Source: an uncultured Opitutia bacterium (lineage in GTDB: Bacteria > Verrucomicrobiota > Verrucomicrobiia > Opitutales > Opitutaceae). From it: a stretch of DNA of 64,000 nt. Positions within the stretch are counted from its first letter, which is position 1; each line of letters begins with the position of its first letter. Shown here piece after piece: positions 48,499-56,997 of this stretch. The DNA is taken from assembly GCA_903839035.1 (NCBI GenBank), contig CAIMAQ010000002.1:1-64000 (forward strand), given 5' to 3'. The notes beneath the pieces were generated by a model. It worked only from the letters and a program-made list of their open reading frames with translations, ran no database searches and had not been told where the DNA came from. Position numbers and translations under genes: made by a program.

Positions 48499-49065
48499 GT
48501 GCTGCTCGTCATCGACAACTACGATTCGTTCACCTTCAACCTCGTCCAATACTTCGGTCAACTGGGCGTGGCGCAGCGCGTTTTTCGCAACAACGAGATC
48601 ACTCCCGCCGAGGCCCTGGCCCTCAATCCCGACCGTGTCCTGCTTTCCCCCGGCCCGTGCTCACCCGCCGAGGCCGGCGTGACCCTCGACATCATCAAGG
48701 CGTTTGCCGGCGTGAAGCCCATCCTCGGCGTCTGCCTCGGCCACCAGTCCATCGGCCATTATTTTGGCGGCAAGGTCGTCCGCGCCGGGCGCCTCATGCA
48801 CGGCAAGACCTCACCCATCCAGCACCGGAACACCGACCTCTTCCACGGCCTGCCCCAGGGGTTCGCCGCCACGCGCTACCACTCGCTCCTCGTCGAGCGC
48901 GCCACCTTCCCGGCCGAGCTCGAGATCACTGCCGAGACCGCCGAGGGCGAGGTCATGGGCCTGCGCCACAGGAAGTTGCCCATCTGGGGCGTCCAGTTCC
49001 ACCCGGAGTCCATCGCCACCGAAAGTGGAATGAACATCCTGAAAAACTTCCTGTCGCTGAACTGA
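48499..49065 (+). CDS. trpG: Class I glutamine amidotransferase, anthranilate/aminodeoxychorismate synthase component II
   Basis: 188 residues. The glutaminase triad is present: Cys in [13 protein letters not shown], His and Glu in [13 protein letters not shown]; the ending GMNILKNFL is typical. [19 protein letters not shown] marks the TrpG/PabA group. It releases ammonia for anthranilate or 4-amino-4-deoxychorismate synthesis; the two roles cannot be separated here, and no trpE or pabB is adjacent. I start at GTG 48499, which puts the conserved strand at the N terminus; the frame extends to a TTG at 48463. Confidence 0.88.
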   Translation: MLLVIDNYDSFTFNLVQYFGQLGVAQRVFRNNEITPAEALALNPDRVLLSPGPCSPAEAGVTLDIIKAFAGVKPILGVCLGHQSIGHYFGGKVVRAGRLMHGKTSPIQHRNTDLFHGLPQGFAATRYHSLLVERATFPAELEITAETAEGEVMGLRHRKLPIWGVQFHPESIATESGMNILKNFLSLN

Positions 49066-49085
49066 ACCCAGAAGTAACGAGCATC

Positions 49086-49175
49086 GAGTAGCGGGTAGTA
49101 AGCATACCAATCCCAGTCGCCGACCAACTATTCGCTGCCTTTCTACTCTCTACCCGCTACTCTCTACCCGCTACT
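49086..49175. repeat. Inverted and tandem repeat in the trpG-nrdR gap
   Basis: GAGTAGCGGGTA (49086-49097) is the perfect complement of 49151-49162. The right side lies in a tandem duplication of a 14-nt unit (49144-49157, 49158-49171; TACTCTCTACCCGC). No gene lies in this 120-bp gap. It may be an mRNA hairpin or terminator; only two units, so not a CRISPR array. Confidence 0.5.
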
Positions 49176-49185
49176 TTCCCGACCC

Positions 49186-49644
49186 ATGCGCTGCCCCAAA
49201 TGCACTTCCATTGAGGACAAGGTCACCGACTCCCGCATCAGCCGGGAAGGCTCGACCATCCGCCGCCGGCGCGAGTGCCTCGAATGCGGCCACCGTTACA
49301 GCACGACCGAGAGCCTGGTCCGCGACGGCATGGTCGTGATCAAGCGCGACGGCCGCCGCGAGGAGTTCTCCCGCGAGAAGCTCGTGCACGCCGTGCGCGC
49401 CGCCTGCCACAAGCGCCCGGTCGATGCCGAACAGATCACCATGCTGATCGAGGACGTGATCGACATGCTGGATGCGCAGTTCGAAAACGAAATTCCCTCG
49501 GGCGCCATCGGCGACGCCGTGATGCAGCGGCTGCGCACCGTCGACCAGGTCGCGTACGTCCGCTTCGCCAGCGTCTACAAGGAGTTCCGCGACGTGGCGG
49601 AGTTCATGCAGGAAATCAGCACGCTCGCGAAGAAGACGAAATGA
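49186..49644 (+). CDS. nrdR: Transcriptional repressor NrdR
   Basis: 152 residues. An N-terminal zinc ribbon (C3, C6, C31, C34 in CPKC and CLECG) is followed by an ATP-cone with VIKRDGRREEFSREKLVHAV. It senses ATP/dATP and represses ribonucleotide reductase genes by binding NrdR boxes. No nrd gene or clear box lies in this window. ATG 49186 is the normal start. Its TGA overlaps the next gene by ATGA. Confidence 0.95.
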   Translation: MRCPKCTSIEDKVTDSRISREGSTIRRRRECLECGHRYSTTESLVRDGMVVIKRDGRREEFSREKLVHAVRAACHKRPVDAEQITMLIEDVIDMLDAQFENEIPSGAIGDAVMQRLRTVDQVAYVRFASVYKEFRDVAEFMQEISTLAKKTK

Positions 49645-50144
49645 CCCGCGACCGCGCCGACCTGCGCCGGCTGCATTTCGTCAACGCGCTGTTCGCCCAC
49701 GCCACGGGCCACGACCTCTACCTGGCGGAGCAGATCAAGGGCGCCATCACGTTCAGCTTGGCCGACCTCGCCGCGCAGACCGCCGCCCACCCGGAGTTCA
49801 ACGCGAAGTTCGACGCCGAGTTCAACGCCGCCGCCGCGCTGCTGCTCGCCAAGCTCTTCGCCCATCTGCCGCGCCGGGGGTTTTTCCACTGGGACGCCGC
49901 CCTGACGCCCGCCGCCGCCACCCCGCTCTTCGCCCGCGCCGAGCTGATGGCCGGCCTGAAGCAGCTGGCCACCTATCGCGAGTCCACCCTGCTCGTGACC
50001 AACCTGCGCCCCGCGCTCATCCCGCCGCAAAAGCGGGCCACGCCGCGCCGCCGCCGCGACTATGAGGAGGCCCTCGCCTTCATCCAGGACCTCACCGCCG
50101 CCCGCACCACCCGCAGCGCGAACCTGCAGTTGCTGTTTCTCTGA
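49641..50144 (+). CDS. Hypothetical protein coupled to nrdR
   Basis: 167 residues, not recognised. Mostly helical, Ala/Leu/Arg-rich, with LHFVNALFAHATGHDLYLAEQ at the N terminus, NAAAALLLAKLFAHLPRRGF centrally and a basic RATPRRRRDYEEAL before a final helix. No signal peptide or membrane helix. ATG 49641 overlaps the nrdR TGA by 4 bp, so translation is probably coupled. The HIT gene follows 18 bp later. A nucleotide-related or regulatory role is only a guess from its neighbours. Confidence 0.65.
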   Translation: MTRDRADLRRLHFVNALFAHATGHDLYLAEQIKGAITFSLADLAAQTAAHPEFNAKFDAEFNAAAALLLAKLFAHLPRRGFFHWDAALTPAAATPLFARAELMAGLKQLATYRESTLLVTNLRPALIPPQKRATPRRRRDYEEALAFIQDLTAARTTRSANLQLLFL

Positions 50145-50162
50145 TTTCGTTAGAATCCGTCC

Positions 50163-50504
50163 ATGCCCAAGACGATTTTCCAGCGCATCATTGACCGGGA
50201 CATTCCGGCGACCATCGAGCACGAGGATGAGCAGTGCATCGTCATCCGTGACATCGACCCCAAGGCCCCCGTCCACCTCCTGATCATCCCCAAGCAGCCG
50301 ATCGTTCGCATCAGCGAGACCACGGCGGCTGACGAGGCCATTCTCGGCCATTTGCTCGTCGTGGCGAAACTCGTGGCGAAGAAACTCCAGCTGTCCCCGG
50401 GCTTCCGCCTCGTAATCAACAACGGCCCCCAGGCCGGCGAGGCCGTGCCCCACCTCCATGTTCACCTGCTGGCCGGCCGCCAACTGAACTGGCCCCCGGG
50501 CTGA
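50163..50504 (+). CDS. HIT family nucleotide-binding hydrolase (HINT type)
   Basis: 113 residues, one HIT domain: CIVIRDIDPKAPVHLLIIPK and the catalytic triad region HLHVHLLAG (His 97, 99, 101). It begins with TIFQRIIDRDIPATI, typical of HinT-like proteins that cleave nucleoside phosphoramidates or dinucleoside polyphosphates. Third of the nrdR-hypothetical-HIT run, suggesting a nucleotide-metabolism operon. Confidence 0.92.
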   Translation: MPKTIFQRIIDRDIPATIEHEDEQCIVIRDIDPKAPVHLLIIPKQPIVRISETTAADEAILGHLLVVAKLVAKKLQLSPGFRLVINNGPQAGEAVPHLHVHLLAGRQLNWPPG

Positions 50505-50578
50505 ACCGCGCAGGTCACGCGCGGCCAAAGCTTGAATGCCGGCCTCTCGTCCGCTTGGTATGGCGCCCTCCCCACCCC

Positions 50579-51400
50579 ATGAAGCTTTCCCCGACTCAGA
50601 TTGAGCAATTCCGCCGCCGCGGCTATGTCGTCGTCCCCGGTTTCTTTGACGCCCCGGAGACCGCCGCGCTCCAGGCCGACATTGCCCGGCTAAAGCGCAA
50701 CGGCTTCCTCCGCAACGTCGCCACGGACGGCGATGGGAAGACCCACTCCGCCACGAAGCAGAATCTCCAGCTCTGCCCGGCGAATTTCTACAGCACGCTC
50801 ATCCGCGCCCTGCCGTTCGCGCCCAAGGTCATCACCGCCGTCACCCAGCTGATCGGCCCCGAAATCACGCTGCACCTCGACCAGATTTTCCTGAAGCCCG
50901 GTAAAACCGGCATGGGCACCGCCTGGCACCAGGACAACGCCTACTTCAAGATCCCGAAGCCTCTCCGCGGCACCGCCATGTGGATCGCCATCCACGACGC
51001 CACCATCGCCAACGGCACGCTGCGTGTGGTGCCCAACGCCTGGGAATCCCTCCTACCCCACGAGCGCGACGGCAACAGCGACCACCACATCCGCTGCCAG
51101 CCCGACGAGTCAAAGGCCGAGACCGTCGAGCTGAAGGCCGGCGGCGTGATTTTCTTCTGCTACGGCACCCCCCACGCCACCGGGGACAACCAGACCGAGT
51201 CCGAGCGCGCCGGGCTCGCCTACCATTTCCTGTGCGAGGACCAGACCGACGAGGCGTTTTACTCCACCGGCCGCATCGGCAACCCGCGCCCGCGCCTCAC
51301 CGGCCCGCGCGCGACCGGCGGTCTCGAGGAATATGGCAACGTGATCACGGGCACGTGGGAGGCCGAGGTCGCCCGCGCCGCGACGCCACAGAAGAAGTAA
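50579..51400 (+). CDS. Phytanoyl-CoA dioxygenase family protein 3
   Basis: 273 residues. HxD in TAWHQDNAYFK and the distal His in YGTPHATGDN form the Fe(II) site; SERAGLAYHFL is the likely 2-oxoglutarate region. It is closer in length to copy 1 than copy 2. ATG 50579 (MKLSPTQIEQF) starts the family homology. It lies 74 bp after the HIT gene and faces the GH172-type gene across a perfect 32-bp inverted repeat. Substrate unknown. Confidence 0.85.
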   Translation: MKLSPTQIEQFRRRGYVVVPGFFDAPETAALQADIARLKRNGFLRNVATDGDGKTHSATKQNLQLCPANFYSTLIRALPFAPKVITAVTQLIGPEITLHLDQIFLKPGKTGMGTAWHQDNAYFKIPKPLRGTAMWIAIHDATIANGTLRVVPNAWESLLPHERDGNSDHHIRCQPDESKAETVELKAGGVIFFCYGTPHATGDNQTESERAGLAYHFLCEDQTDEAFYSTGRIGNPRPRLTGPRATGGLEEYGNVITGTWEAEVARAATPQKK

Positions 51401-51406
51401 GCGGCA

Positions 51407-51513
51407 AAGGTGGGCGGGCACGTCCCTGTGCCCGCATTGGTCCAAACCCTGAGCATAGCAGAACGCGGGATCTACGTTCTGAATGCGGGCACAGGGACGT
51501 GCCCGCCCACCTT
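51407..51513. repeat. Perfect 32-bp inverted repeat between convergent genes
   Basis: Arms 51407-51438 and 51482-51513 are exact reverse complements (outer end AAGGTGGGCGGGCACG), spacer 43 nt. The spacer holds a second hairpin (AGAACG with CGTTCT). The right arm shares its last two bases with the TAA of the GH172 gene (51512-51514). Six bases separate the left arm from the PhyH stop. It is likely a REP-type or terminator element. Confidence 0.75.
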
Positions 51514-52591
51514 AAACAATCTCGCGGTAATCGCGGTCCGGCAGCGGCGCGAGCGGGGCGCCGGGCAGCGTCTGGTACCAGTATGCCACCGAGGCGATGT
51601 CGTCCTGCAGCGCGTGGTAGCGCGCCTTCGGCAGGCCGAGGTCGCGCCAGCCCAGCGCCTGCATCGTGACCCGCAGGTCCTTTTTGAAAAACACCGGGTC
51701 CTGCAGGTGGAAGCGATAAAGTGTCATCCGGGCGCCGGTCTCCCGGGATTTTCCGACGACGTGCTGAAACCCGAAATACGGCCCCGAGAAATTGTTCTCA
51801 TCAAAGCACCACGCGCCACCGAAGTAATCCTCCGTGCCCGTGCCGCAGATCGTCGGCCACTCCTTGTCCCCGTCGAGGTACATCTTGATCTCACCCTCCC
51901 CCCACCAGCCCGAGGTGTTCTGCTGCCAGCTCATGAACGTGCCGACGTAATGGCCGTGGCCGCGGACGCCATCGAGGATGGTGTAGACATCCTTGTAGGC
52001 CACCGGGTTGGTGCGGCGGAACTGGGCGTGAAAGTACAGGCAGTCGTCCGGCACCGGCTCGAGCGTGTAGTTGAAGGTGTAGAAAAAGTGCGGGATATCC
52101 GCCAGGGAGTCGTTTTGCACCGTGATCCGGGCGTGCTTCCGAAACGGCATCGGGAAAAAGCAGTTCATCCCGCCCTTGGGATTCACGTTGATCGCGAGCG
52201 AGCTGATGTTCTGGTCACGGTTCCACGACTGGCACATGAAGTCGCCGATCGGGCACTCCACCGAGGGGTGCTTCTGCCCGTCCCAGTAAATCCGGATGAT
52301 GACCTGCCGGCGGATTTTCTGGTCGAAGGTGATCCACATGTGCCGGATCACGCCCGGACCCTCGTGGTCCATCAGCGTCACCGTCTCCCCCGACTTGATC
52401 GGCAGGCAGGGCGATATTTTCCAGCCCCGGCCGAGGTGGATCGCCTGCTCCCACGCGCCCGGGGTGAGCGAATTTTTCTTCGTCGCCATGCCACCGGCAC
52501 CCTTCTTGCCCTGGAAATTTTCCGCGGACAGCGAGCGCGACTCGGCCTGGCGTTTGTGAAACAGCGTGGAGAGATCAATCGAGGTATTCAT
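51512..52591 (-). CDS. DUF2961 / GH172 family glycoside hydrolase-like protein
   Basis: 359 residues. Double beta-barrel GH172 features: DHEGPGVIRHMWITFD near the N terminus, VECPIGDFMCQSWNRDQN, NTSGWWGEGEIKMYLDGD, and the hallmark GTGTEDYFGGAWCFDENNF containing the catalytic Glu. Known members act on alpha-fructofuranosyl or arabinofuranosyl links and often work as homotrimers. No signal peptide, so cytoplasmic or exported otherwise. ATG 52591 fits; 15 bp downstream of dprA in the same direction, an unusual housekeeping neighbour. Confidence 0.85.
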   Translation of the reverse strand: MNTSIDLSTLFHKRQAESRSLSAENFQGKKGAGGMATKKNSLTPGAWEQAIHLGRGWKISPCLPIKSGETVTLMDHEGPGVIRHMWITFDQKIRRQVIIRIYWDGQKHPSVECPIGDFMCQSWNRDQNISSLAINVNPKGGMNCFFPMPFRKHARITVQNDSLADIPHFFYTFNYTLEPVPDDCLYFHAQFRRTNPVAYKDVYTILDGVRGHGHYVGTFMSWQQNTSGWWGEGEIKMYLDGDKEWPTICGTGTEDYFGGAWCFDENNFSGPYFGFQHVVGKSRETGARMTLYRFHLQDPVFFKKDLRVTMQALGWRDLGLPKARYHALQDDIASVAYWYQTLPGAPLAPLPDRDYREIV

Positions 52592-52606
52592 GGGGTGGGA
52601 TGAAAA

Positions 52607-53731
52607 CTAGGTGCGGGCTTCAAACGCGCCGTCCGCACGCTTGGCGATCAGCCGCTTGAGTTCGAGCAGCATCAGCGTCGCGGAAAGCCGGTCGGCGGGC
52701 AAACCCGTTTGTGCCGTCAGCGCATCGGGCGTCAGCTCGGCGCCACCGCGGAAACACGCGAACACCGCCGCCTCATCCGCCGTCAGCCGGCCGGCCGGCG
52801 TGACCGGCGCCCCCGGCTTGTCCGGGATCGGCGACGGGCGCAGGCCGTCGAGGTAATTGAGCTCCGAAAGGATGTCCTCAACACTCGTCATCAGGGTCGC
52901 CCCGTCGCGGATAAGCTGGTGGCAGCCGGCGCTGGTCGTCTGGTCGATGCGCCCCGGGACCGCGTAAATCAGCCGGCCCTGCTCGCCCGCAAAGCGCGCG
53001 GTGATCATCGCCCCGCCGTCCACGTCCGTCTCCACCACGATCGTCGCCTCGCACATGCCGGCGACCACGCGGTTGCGCATGGGAAAACTCTGCCGGTCGG
53101 CGCGACGGCCGAAGGGAAACTCCGACAGAATCGCTCCCTCCGCCTCGATCTGGCGGTAGAGGGCGAGGTTTTCCGGCGGATAGATGATGTCGATGCCACA
53201 GCCAAGCACCGCCGCGGTCTTGCCCCCGACCGAGAGCGCGCCCTCGTGGGCCGCGGTGTCGATGCCGCGGGCGAGCCCGCTCACGATGCAAAAACCGAGC
53301 CGCGCCAGCTCGATGCCGAAGCGTTTGGCCGTCGCCTGCCCGTAGAGGGTCGAGCGCCGGCTGCCGACGATGGAGATGCACGGGGCGCCGAACTCGTAGC
53401 CACCCTTCCGGTAGAGTCCGATGGGCGGGTCGTTGATTTCCTTGAGCAGCTTTGGGTAGGCCGCAGCGCGCGCGGTGACGAACGTCGTGGCCGCCTTCGC
53501 CATCCGCTCCTCCTCGCGCGCGAGGTCGAAGTGCTCGCGCCACCCGGCGATGGTCGCGCTGATCGCGGGACCGACGCCTTTCACCGATTCGAGTTTCCGC
53601 GGGCCGACGGTGAAGACCTCGCGCGGGTCGCCGCCGAGTTCCTCCAGCAACCGGTTGAGCGTGATCGGGCCGATGTTCGGCAGCGCGTTCAGGACCAGAA
53701 ACGCCTGCTGCTCGGTCAGCTCGCTGCTCAT
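52607..53731 (-). CDS. dprA: DNA-processing protein DprA
   Basis: 374 residues. A helical N-terminal region (VLNALPNIGPITLNRLLEEL, then VKGVGPAISATIAGW) precedes the Rossmann fold with IVGSRRSTLYGQATAKRF, SGLARGIDTAAHEGAL and VAGMCEATIVVETDVDGGAM, and a C-terminal winged-helix-like tail. DprA loads RecA on incoming single-stranded DNA during natural transformation. Fourth-last gene position in the pdxJ-acpS-nnr-dprA run; starts 3 bp after the nnr stop. Confidence 0.94.
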   Translation of the reverse strand: MSSELTEQQAFLVLNALPNIGPITLNRLLEELGGDPREVFTVGPRKLESVKGVGPAISATIAGWREHFDLAREEERMAKAATTFVTARAAAYPKLLKEINDPPIGLYRKGGYEFGAPCISIVGSRRSTLYGQATAKRFGIELARLGFCIVSGLARGIDTAAHEGALSVGGKTAAVLGCGIDIIYPPENLALYRQIEAEGAILSEFPFGRRADRQSFPMRNRVVAGMCEATIVVETDVDGGAMITARFAGEQGRLIYAVPGRIDQTTSAGCHQLIRDGATLMTSVEDILSELNYLDGLRPSPIPDKPGAPVTPAGRLTADEAAVFACFRGGAELTPDALTAQTGLPADRLSATLMLLELKRLIAKRADGAFEART

Positions 53732-53734
53732 GGG

Positions 53735-55201
53735 TCAGGACCTCAGGGCGGCTGGCAGGAAATCCAGCAGCTGAGTTGTCTGCACCGCGGTTTGGCCATG
53801 GGCCCGGACCAGGTGGTCCGCCGCCAGACCGTGCCACACCACCCCCCGGCACGTCGCCAGCAGCGGTTCGTCCGGGGTCTGCGCGAGCAGTCCGCCGACC
53901 ACGCCTGCCAGCAGATCACCGCTGCCACCACGCGCCAGCACCGGTCCACCGTAGAAACTGTGATATACCGCGGTGCCATCACTCACGCGCGTGACCGGGC
54001 CCTTGAGTGCAACGATCGCACGGCGCTTCCGGCCCAACGCCCGCAGCTCCGTCTTGCCGGCGATCCGTAAAAACTCCCCGGCGTGCGGGGTAAGCACGAG
54101 CGGCGCCTTCGCGGCCTGCACGATGTCCGGTTGCAGCGCATCGGCGTCGAGCAGCACCGGCAGCCGGATGGTTTTCACGATATCCGTGACCAGCGCCAAA
54201 GTCTCCGCCTCGCGTCCCAACCCGGGCCCGGCCACCAGCGCCGTGGCGCGCGTAAGTCTCGCCTGCAGCAAGGACCGGCCTTCCAACGCGAGCCCGCCTG
54301 CGGCCGTTTCCGGCCAGCCCACCCACATCGCCTCGGGCGCCCGCGCCGCAAACGCCGGCGCGAGCGATTCCGGCACAAACGCCGTCACCAGGCCAGCCCC
54401 GCTGCGCAGCGCCGCCAGCACAGTCATCAGCACCGCGCCCGGATAGCTGCGCGAGCCACCCAAGACCAGCAGATGCCCCTGGCTGCGTTTGTCGCTCGAC
54501 GGCGGACGCAATCCCGCCAACGGAGCCAGCAGCGCCGGCGTGAGCACGCGGTCGGTTCCGCGTTCGGCTCCGGTAAAAAATCCCAGGTCGAGATAACGCA
54601 CCCGGCCGACCTTCTGGTCCGCGAGCACCGGCGTCTTCACGCTGCCGGTCGCATAGGTGAAATCGGCTTGGAATTTCCCCGCACTCGGCAGATCCACCGC
54701 CGCCCGCAGGCGGACCGGCAGTGCATTCACCCGGGCCAGCAGCGCCGACACCGCCGCCCCGGCAGGTGGGCGGAATTGGAAACCGAAAACCCCGTCGAGG
54801 CAGAGGTCGTAGCCATGGGCCAGTCCGTCCGCCGGGATAACACGCAGCCGGTTGCCCGCGGTCTGCACCAGCGCCCGGTAGGCCCGCGCCGCGAGCGGGC
54901 GCAGGTCGCGTTCTCCCAGGACAAAAAGGACATCCACGTGCGCCGCCGGGTAACGATCGAGCAGGGTCTGCGCCGCCAGCAGCGCGTCGCCGCCATTGTG
55001 CCCCTTGCCCACGAGCACGAGCAGGTGGCTGTTAGCCGGGAATCCGCCGATCTCCTGAAAGTCCTGCAGGACCGCCGCAGCGACCGCGGGCCCGGCCTGT
55101 AACATCGCGGGCCATTCCCTGGTTTCATCGCCGCCGAAGCGCTTCGTTTCGAACCGCAACGCCTCAGCGCAGGTGAGGATCGGATGGCTGGCGGTGATCA
55201 T
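53735..55201 (-). CDS. nnr: Bifunctional NAD(P)H-hydrate epimerase / ADP-dependent dehydratase
   Basis: 488 residues, two enzymes. The YjeF-N epimerase domain contains LVLVGKGHNGGDALLAAQTL; the ribokinase-like dehydratase has VLGGSRSYPGAVLMTVLAAL, GPGLGREAETLAL, LTPHAGEFLRI and GGSGDLLAGVVGGLLAQ. It repairs damaged NADH and NADPH. ATG 55201 is 2 bp after the stop of the upstream hypothetical gene. The usual Asp in NGGDGxVxAR is kept, although the following residues differ. Confidence 0.93.
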   Translation of the reverse strand: MITASHPILTCAEALRFETKRFGGDETREWPAMLQAGPAVAAAVLQDFQEIGGFPANSHLLVLVGKGHNGGDALLAAQTLLDRYPAAHVDVLFVLGERDLRPLAARAYRALVQTAGNRLRVIPADGLAHGYDLCLDGVFGFQFRPPAGAAVSALLARVNALPVRLRAAVDLPSAGKFQADFTYATGSVKTPVLADQKVGRVRYLDLGFFTGAERGTDRVLTPALLAPLAGLRPPSSDKRSQGHLLVLGGSRSYPGAVLMTVLAALRSGAGLVTAFVPESLAPAFAARAPEAMWVGWPETAAGGLALEGRSLLQARLTRATALVAGPGLGREAETLALVTDIVKTIRLPVLLDADALQPDIVQAAKAPLVLTPHAGEFLRIAGKTELRALGRKRRAIVALKGPVTRVSDGTAVYHSFYGGPVLARGGSGDLLAGVVGGLLAQTPDEPLLATCRGVVWHGLAADHLVRAHGQTAVQTTQLLDFLPAALRS

Positions 55202-55203
55202 GT

Positions 55204-55689
55204 TCAGGATTTTCCCTCACTGGGCTTGGCCGGGGGCGGGACCGGCTCAAACCGGCCATGTTCCAGCCATTCGCGCCGCATCGCCTCGGTCTCGGTGAAT
55301 TGCAGCGGCATCGGGCCGTGGAGGCCATGGTTCAGCACCGGCCGGGTGAGCCGCGGGATGGAGCGGAAATAGAGGGACTCCCCGCTGCGCAGCACTTCGT
55401 AGCAGATCGAGTAGCTCTTTTTGTCCACGTCCCAGAGCGCGACTTCCGTCAGGTCATTGTCCCACACGGCGAAACGACCCCACGCGGCAAACACCGCCTC
55501 GATCTCGGTCGTGGCCGGACGCAACAGCTGCACCGTCAGGGATTGGGTCGGGGACGGCGCGGCGGATTTTTCCGCGCGGGGCAGCGCCCACACAAACAGC
55601 GCGCCGAGCACAAAACCCAGGGTCACCCACGAGGGCGTCTTGGAGAGCCGCTGCGCCGAGGGCGGGTACACTTTGGCGGGCGCATCCAT
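55204..55689 (-). CDS. Hypothetical single-pass membrane protein
   Basis: 161 residues, family not recognised. A short N-terminal tail, one helix (WVTLGFVLGALFVWALP), then a soluble domain with TTEIEAVFAAWGRFAVWDND, KSYSICYEVLRSGESLYFRS and a proline-rich C terminus (FEPVPPPAKP). It fits between acpS (12 bp) and nnr (2 bp), so it belongs to that operon. A periplasmic soluble part is likely. Confidence 0.65.
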   Translation of the reverse strand: MDAPAKVYPPSAQRLSKTPSWVTLGFVLGALFVWALPRAEKSAAPSPTQSLTVQLLRPATTEIEAVFAAWGRFAVWDNDLTEVALWDVDKKSYSICYEVLRSGESLYFRSIPRLTRPVLNHGLHGPMPLQFTETEAMRREWLEHGRFEPVPPPAKPSEGKS

Positions 55690-55701
55690 GGCATAACCCG
55701 C

Positions 55702-56118
55702 TCAGGCCCGGATAATCGCCGCGACGGCCAGGGCATGCGACTCGGTGTGCGAGAGGGTGACCATCACATGCGTCGCACCGACCGCCGCGAGGAGGGCCTG
55801 GCCCTTCTCGTCGAGCCGCACCAGCGGCTGGTTGCGCGGCCCGTGATAGATCGAGACCGACCGCCAGCCGAGCTCGGCGCCGATGCCCGTCGTGAAACAT
55901 TTCGCCACGGCCTCCTTCGCGGCGAACCGCGCGGCGTAGTGCTTGTGCGGATGGGCCATGCCGGAGCAATAGGCCCGCTCCTCCTCGGTGAACACCCGCT
56001 CAAGAAAACGCGGCCCCTGGCGCTCCAGCACGCCGCGCACGCGCTCGACCTCGATCAGGTCGGCGCCGAGGCCGACCAGCACGCCGCCGGGGGGAAGGTT
56101 GAGCAAAGAAGAAGCCAT
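55702..56118 (-). CDS. acpS: Holo-[acyl-carrier-protein] synthase
   Basis: 138 residues. Metal- and CoA-binding motifs: GLGADLIEVERVRGVLER at the N terminus and AARFAAKEAVAKCF in the centre; HVMVTLSHTESHALAVA is the C-terminal strand pattern. It transfers 4'-phosphopantetheine to ACP for fatty acid synthesis. ATG 56118 is used (MASSLLNLPPGG); an upstream codon at 56133 is possible. Pairing with pdxJ upstream is common in bacteria. Confidence 0.93.
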   Translation of the reverse strand: MASSLLNLPPGGVLVGLGADLIEVERVRGVLERQGPRFLERVFTEEERAYCSGMAHPHKHYAARFAAKEAVAKCFTTGIGAELGWRSVSIYHGPRNQPLVRLDEKGQALLAAVGATHVMVTLSHTESHALAVAAIIRA

Positions 56119-56192
56119 GACGGAAAGAAGCAACGTCAGAAACTCAGGAAAGAAGAAGCTGGATGGTCATCACGAAGGAGGTTTCTGCTTCT

Positions 56193-56942
56193 TTACGTTT
56201 CCAAGTTTGCCCGGCGCTTCATCTCGCGCACCGCTTCCTCGATCCCGGTGAACAACGCGCGGCTGATGATGCTGTGGCCGATGTTGAGCTCGTGCAGGTG
56301 CGGCAGCGTGCGCACTTCCGCAATATTGACGTAATTGAGGCCGTGGCCGGCGTTGACCGTGAGCCCGAGCTCGTGGGCGCGCACGCAGCCCAGCCGCAGC
56401 CGCTGGAATTCCTTGGCCCGCTTGGGTCCCAAATAGGCGTTGGCATAGGCCCCGGTGTGCAGCTCGACGATCGGCGCACCCAGCTTGGCGGCCAGTTCGA
56501 TCTGGGCCTCGTCGGGGTCGATGAAGAGGCTCGTCTGGATGCCTGCCGCCGTCATCGCGTCAATGCAGGCCCGGACAGCCTTGCGGTTGCCCACGACGTC
56601 GAGGCCACCCTCGGTGGTGATTTCCTGCCGGCTTTCCGGGACCACGCAGACCGTCTCGGGCTTCAATTTCAGGGCGAAGGCCGTCATCGCCGGCGTGCAG
56701 GCCATCTCGAGATTGAGCCGCGTGGCAATGCCCTCGCGCAGCCGCCAGACGTCGCGTTCCTGGATGTGCCGGCGGTCCTCGCGGAGGTGGACGGTGATGC
56801 CGTCCGCACCCGCGCGTTCACCCAGCAGGGCCAGGGTGATCGGATCCGGCTCCACCGCCCCGCCCGTGGTGGCGGCGGCCTCCCGATAGCGCGCCTGGCG
56901 CACGGTGGCACAGTGGTCGATGTTCAGGCCGAGGAGAATCAT
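56193..56942 (-). CDS. pdxJ: Pyridoxine 5'-phosphate synthase
   Basis: 249 residues, TIM barrel. LLGLNIDHCATVRQARY and EPDPITLALLGERAGADGIT open it; HLREDRRHIQERDV, VPESRQEITTEGGLDV and LTVNAGHGLNYVNI are the family active-site loops (His, Glu, His). It condenses 3-amino-1-hydroxyacetone phosphate with deoxyxylulose phosphate to make vitamin B6. ATG 56942 is correct; longer starts overlap the divergent gene on the other strand. First gene of the pdxJ-acpS-...-dprA run. Confidence 0.95.
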   Translation of the reverse strand: MILLGLNIDHCATVRQARYREAAATTGGAVEPDPITLALLGERAGADGITVHLREDRRHIQERDVWRLREGIATRLNLEMACTPAMTAFALKLKPETVCVVPESRQEITTEGGLDVVGNRKAVRACIDAMTAAGIQTSLFIDPDEAQIELAAKLGAPIVELHTGAYANAYLGPKRAKEFQRLRLGCVRAHELGLTVNAGHGLNYVNIAEVRTLPHLHELNIGHSIISRALFTGIEEAVREMKRRANLET

Positions 56943-56997
56943 GGGACAGAGGTTTGACGCCATTAAACGGCTGGTGATTCTCCAATGCAAAAGCGAA

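Noticed and set aside
49144-49175. CRISPR-like tandem repeat
   Set aside because: Only two 14-nt units without spacers and no cas gene.
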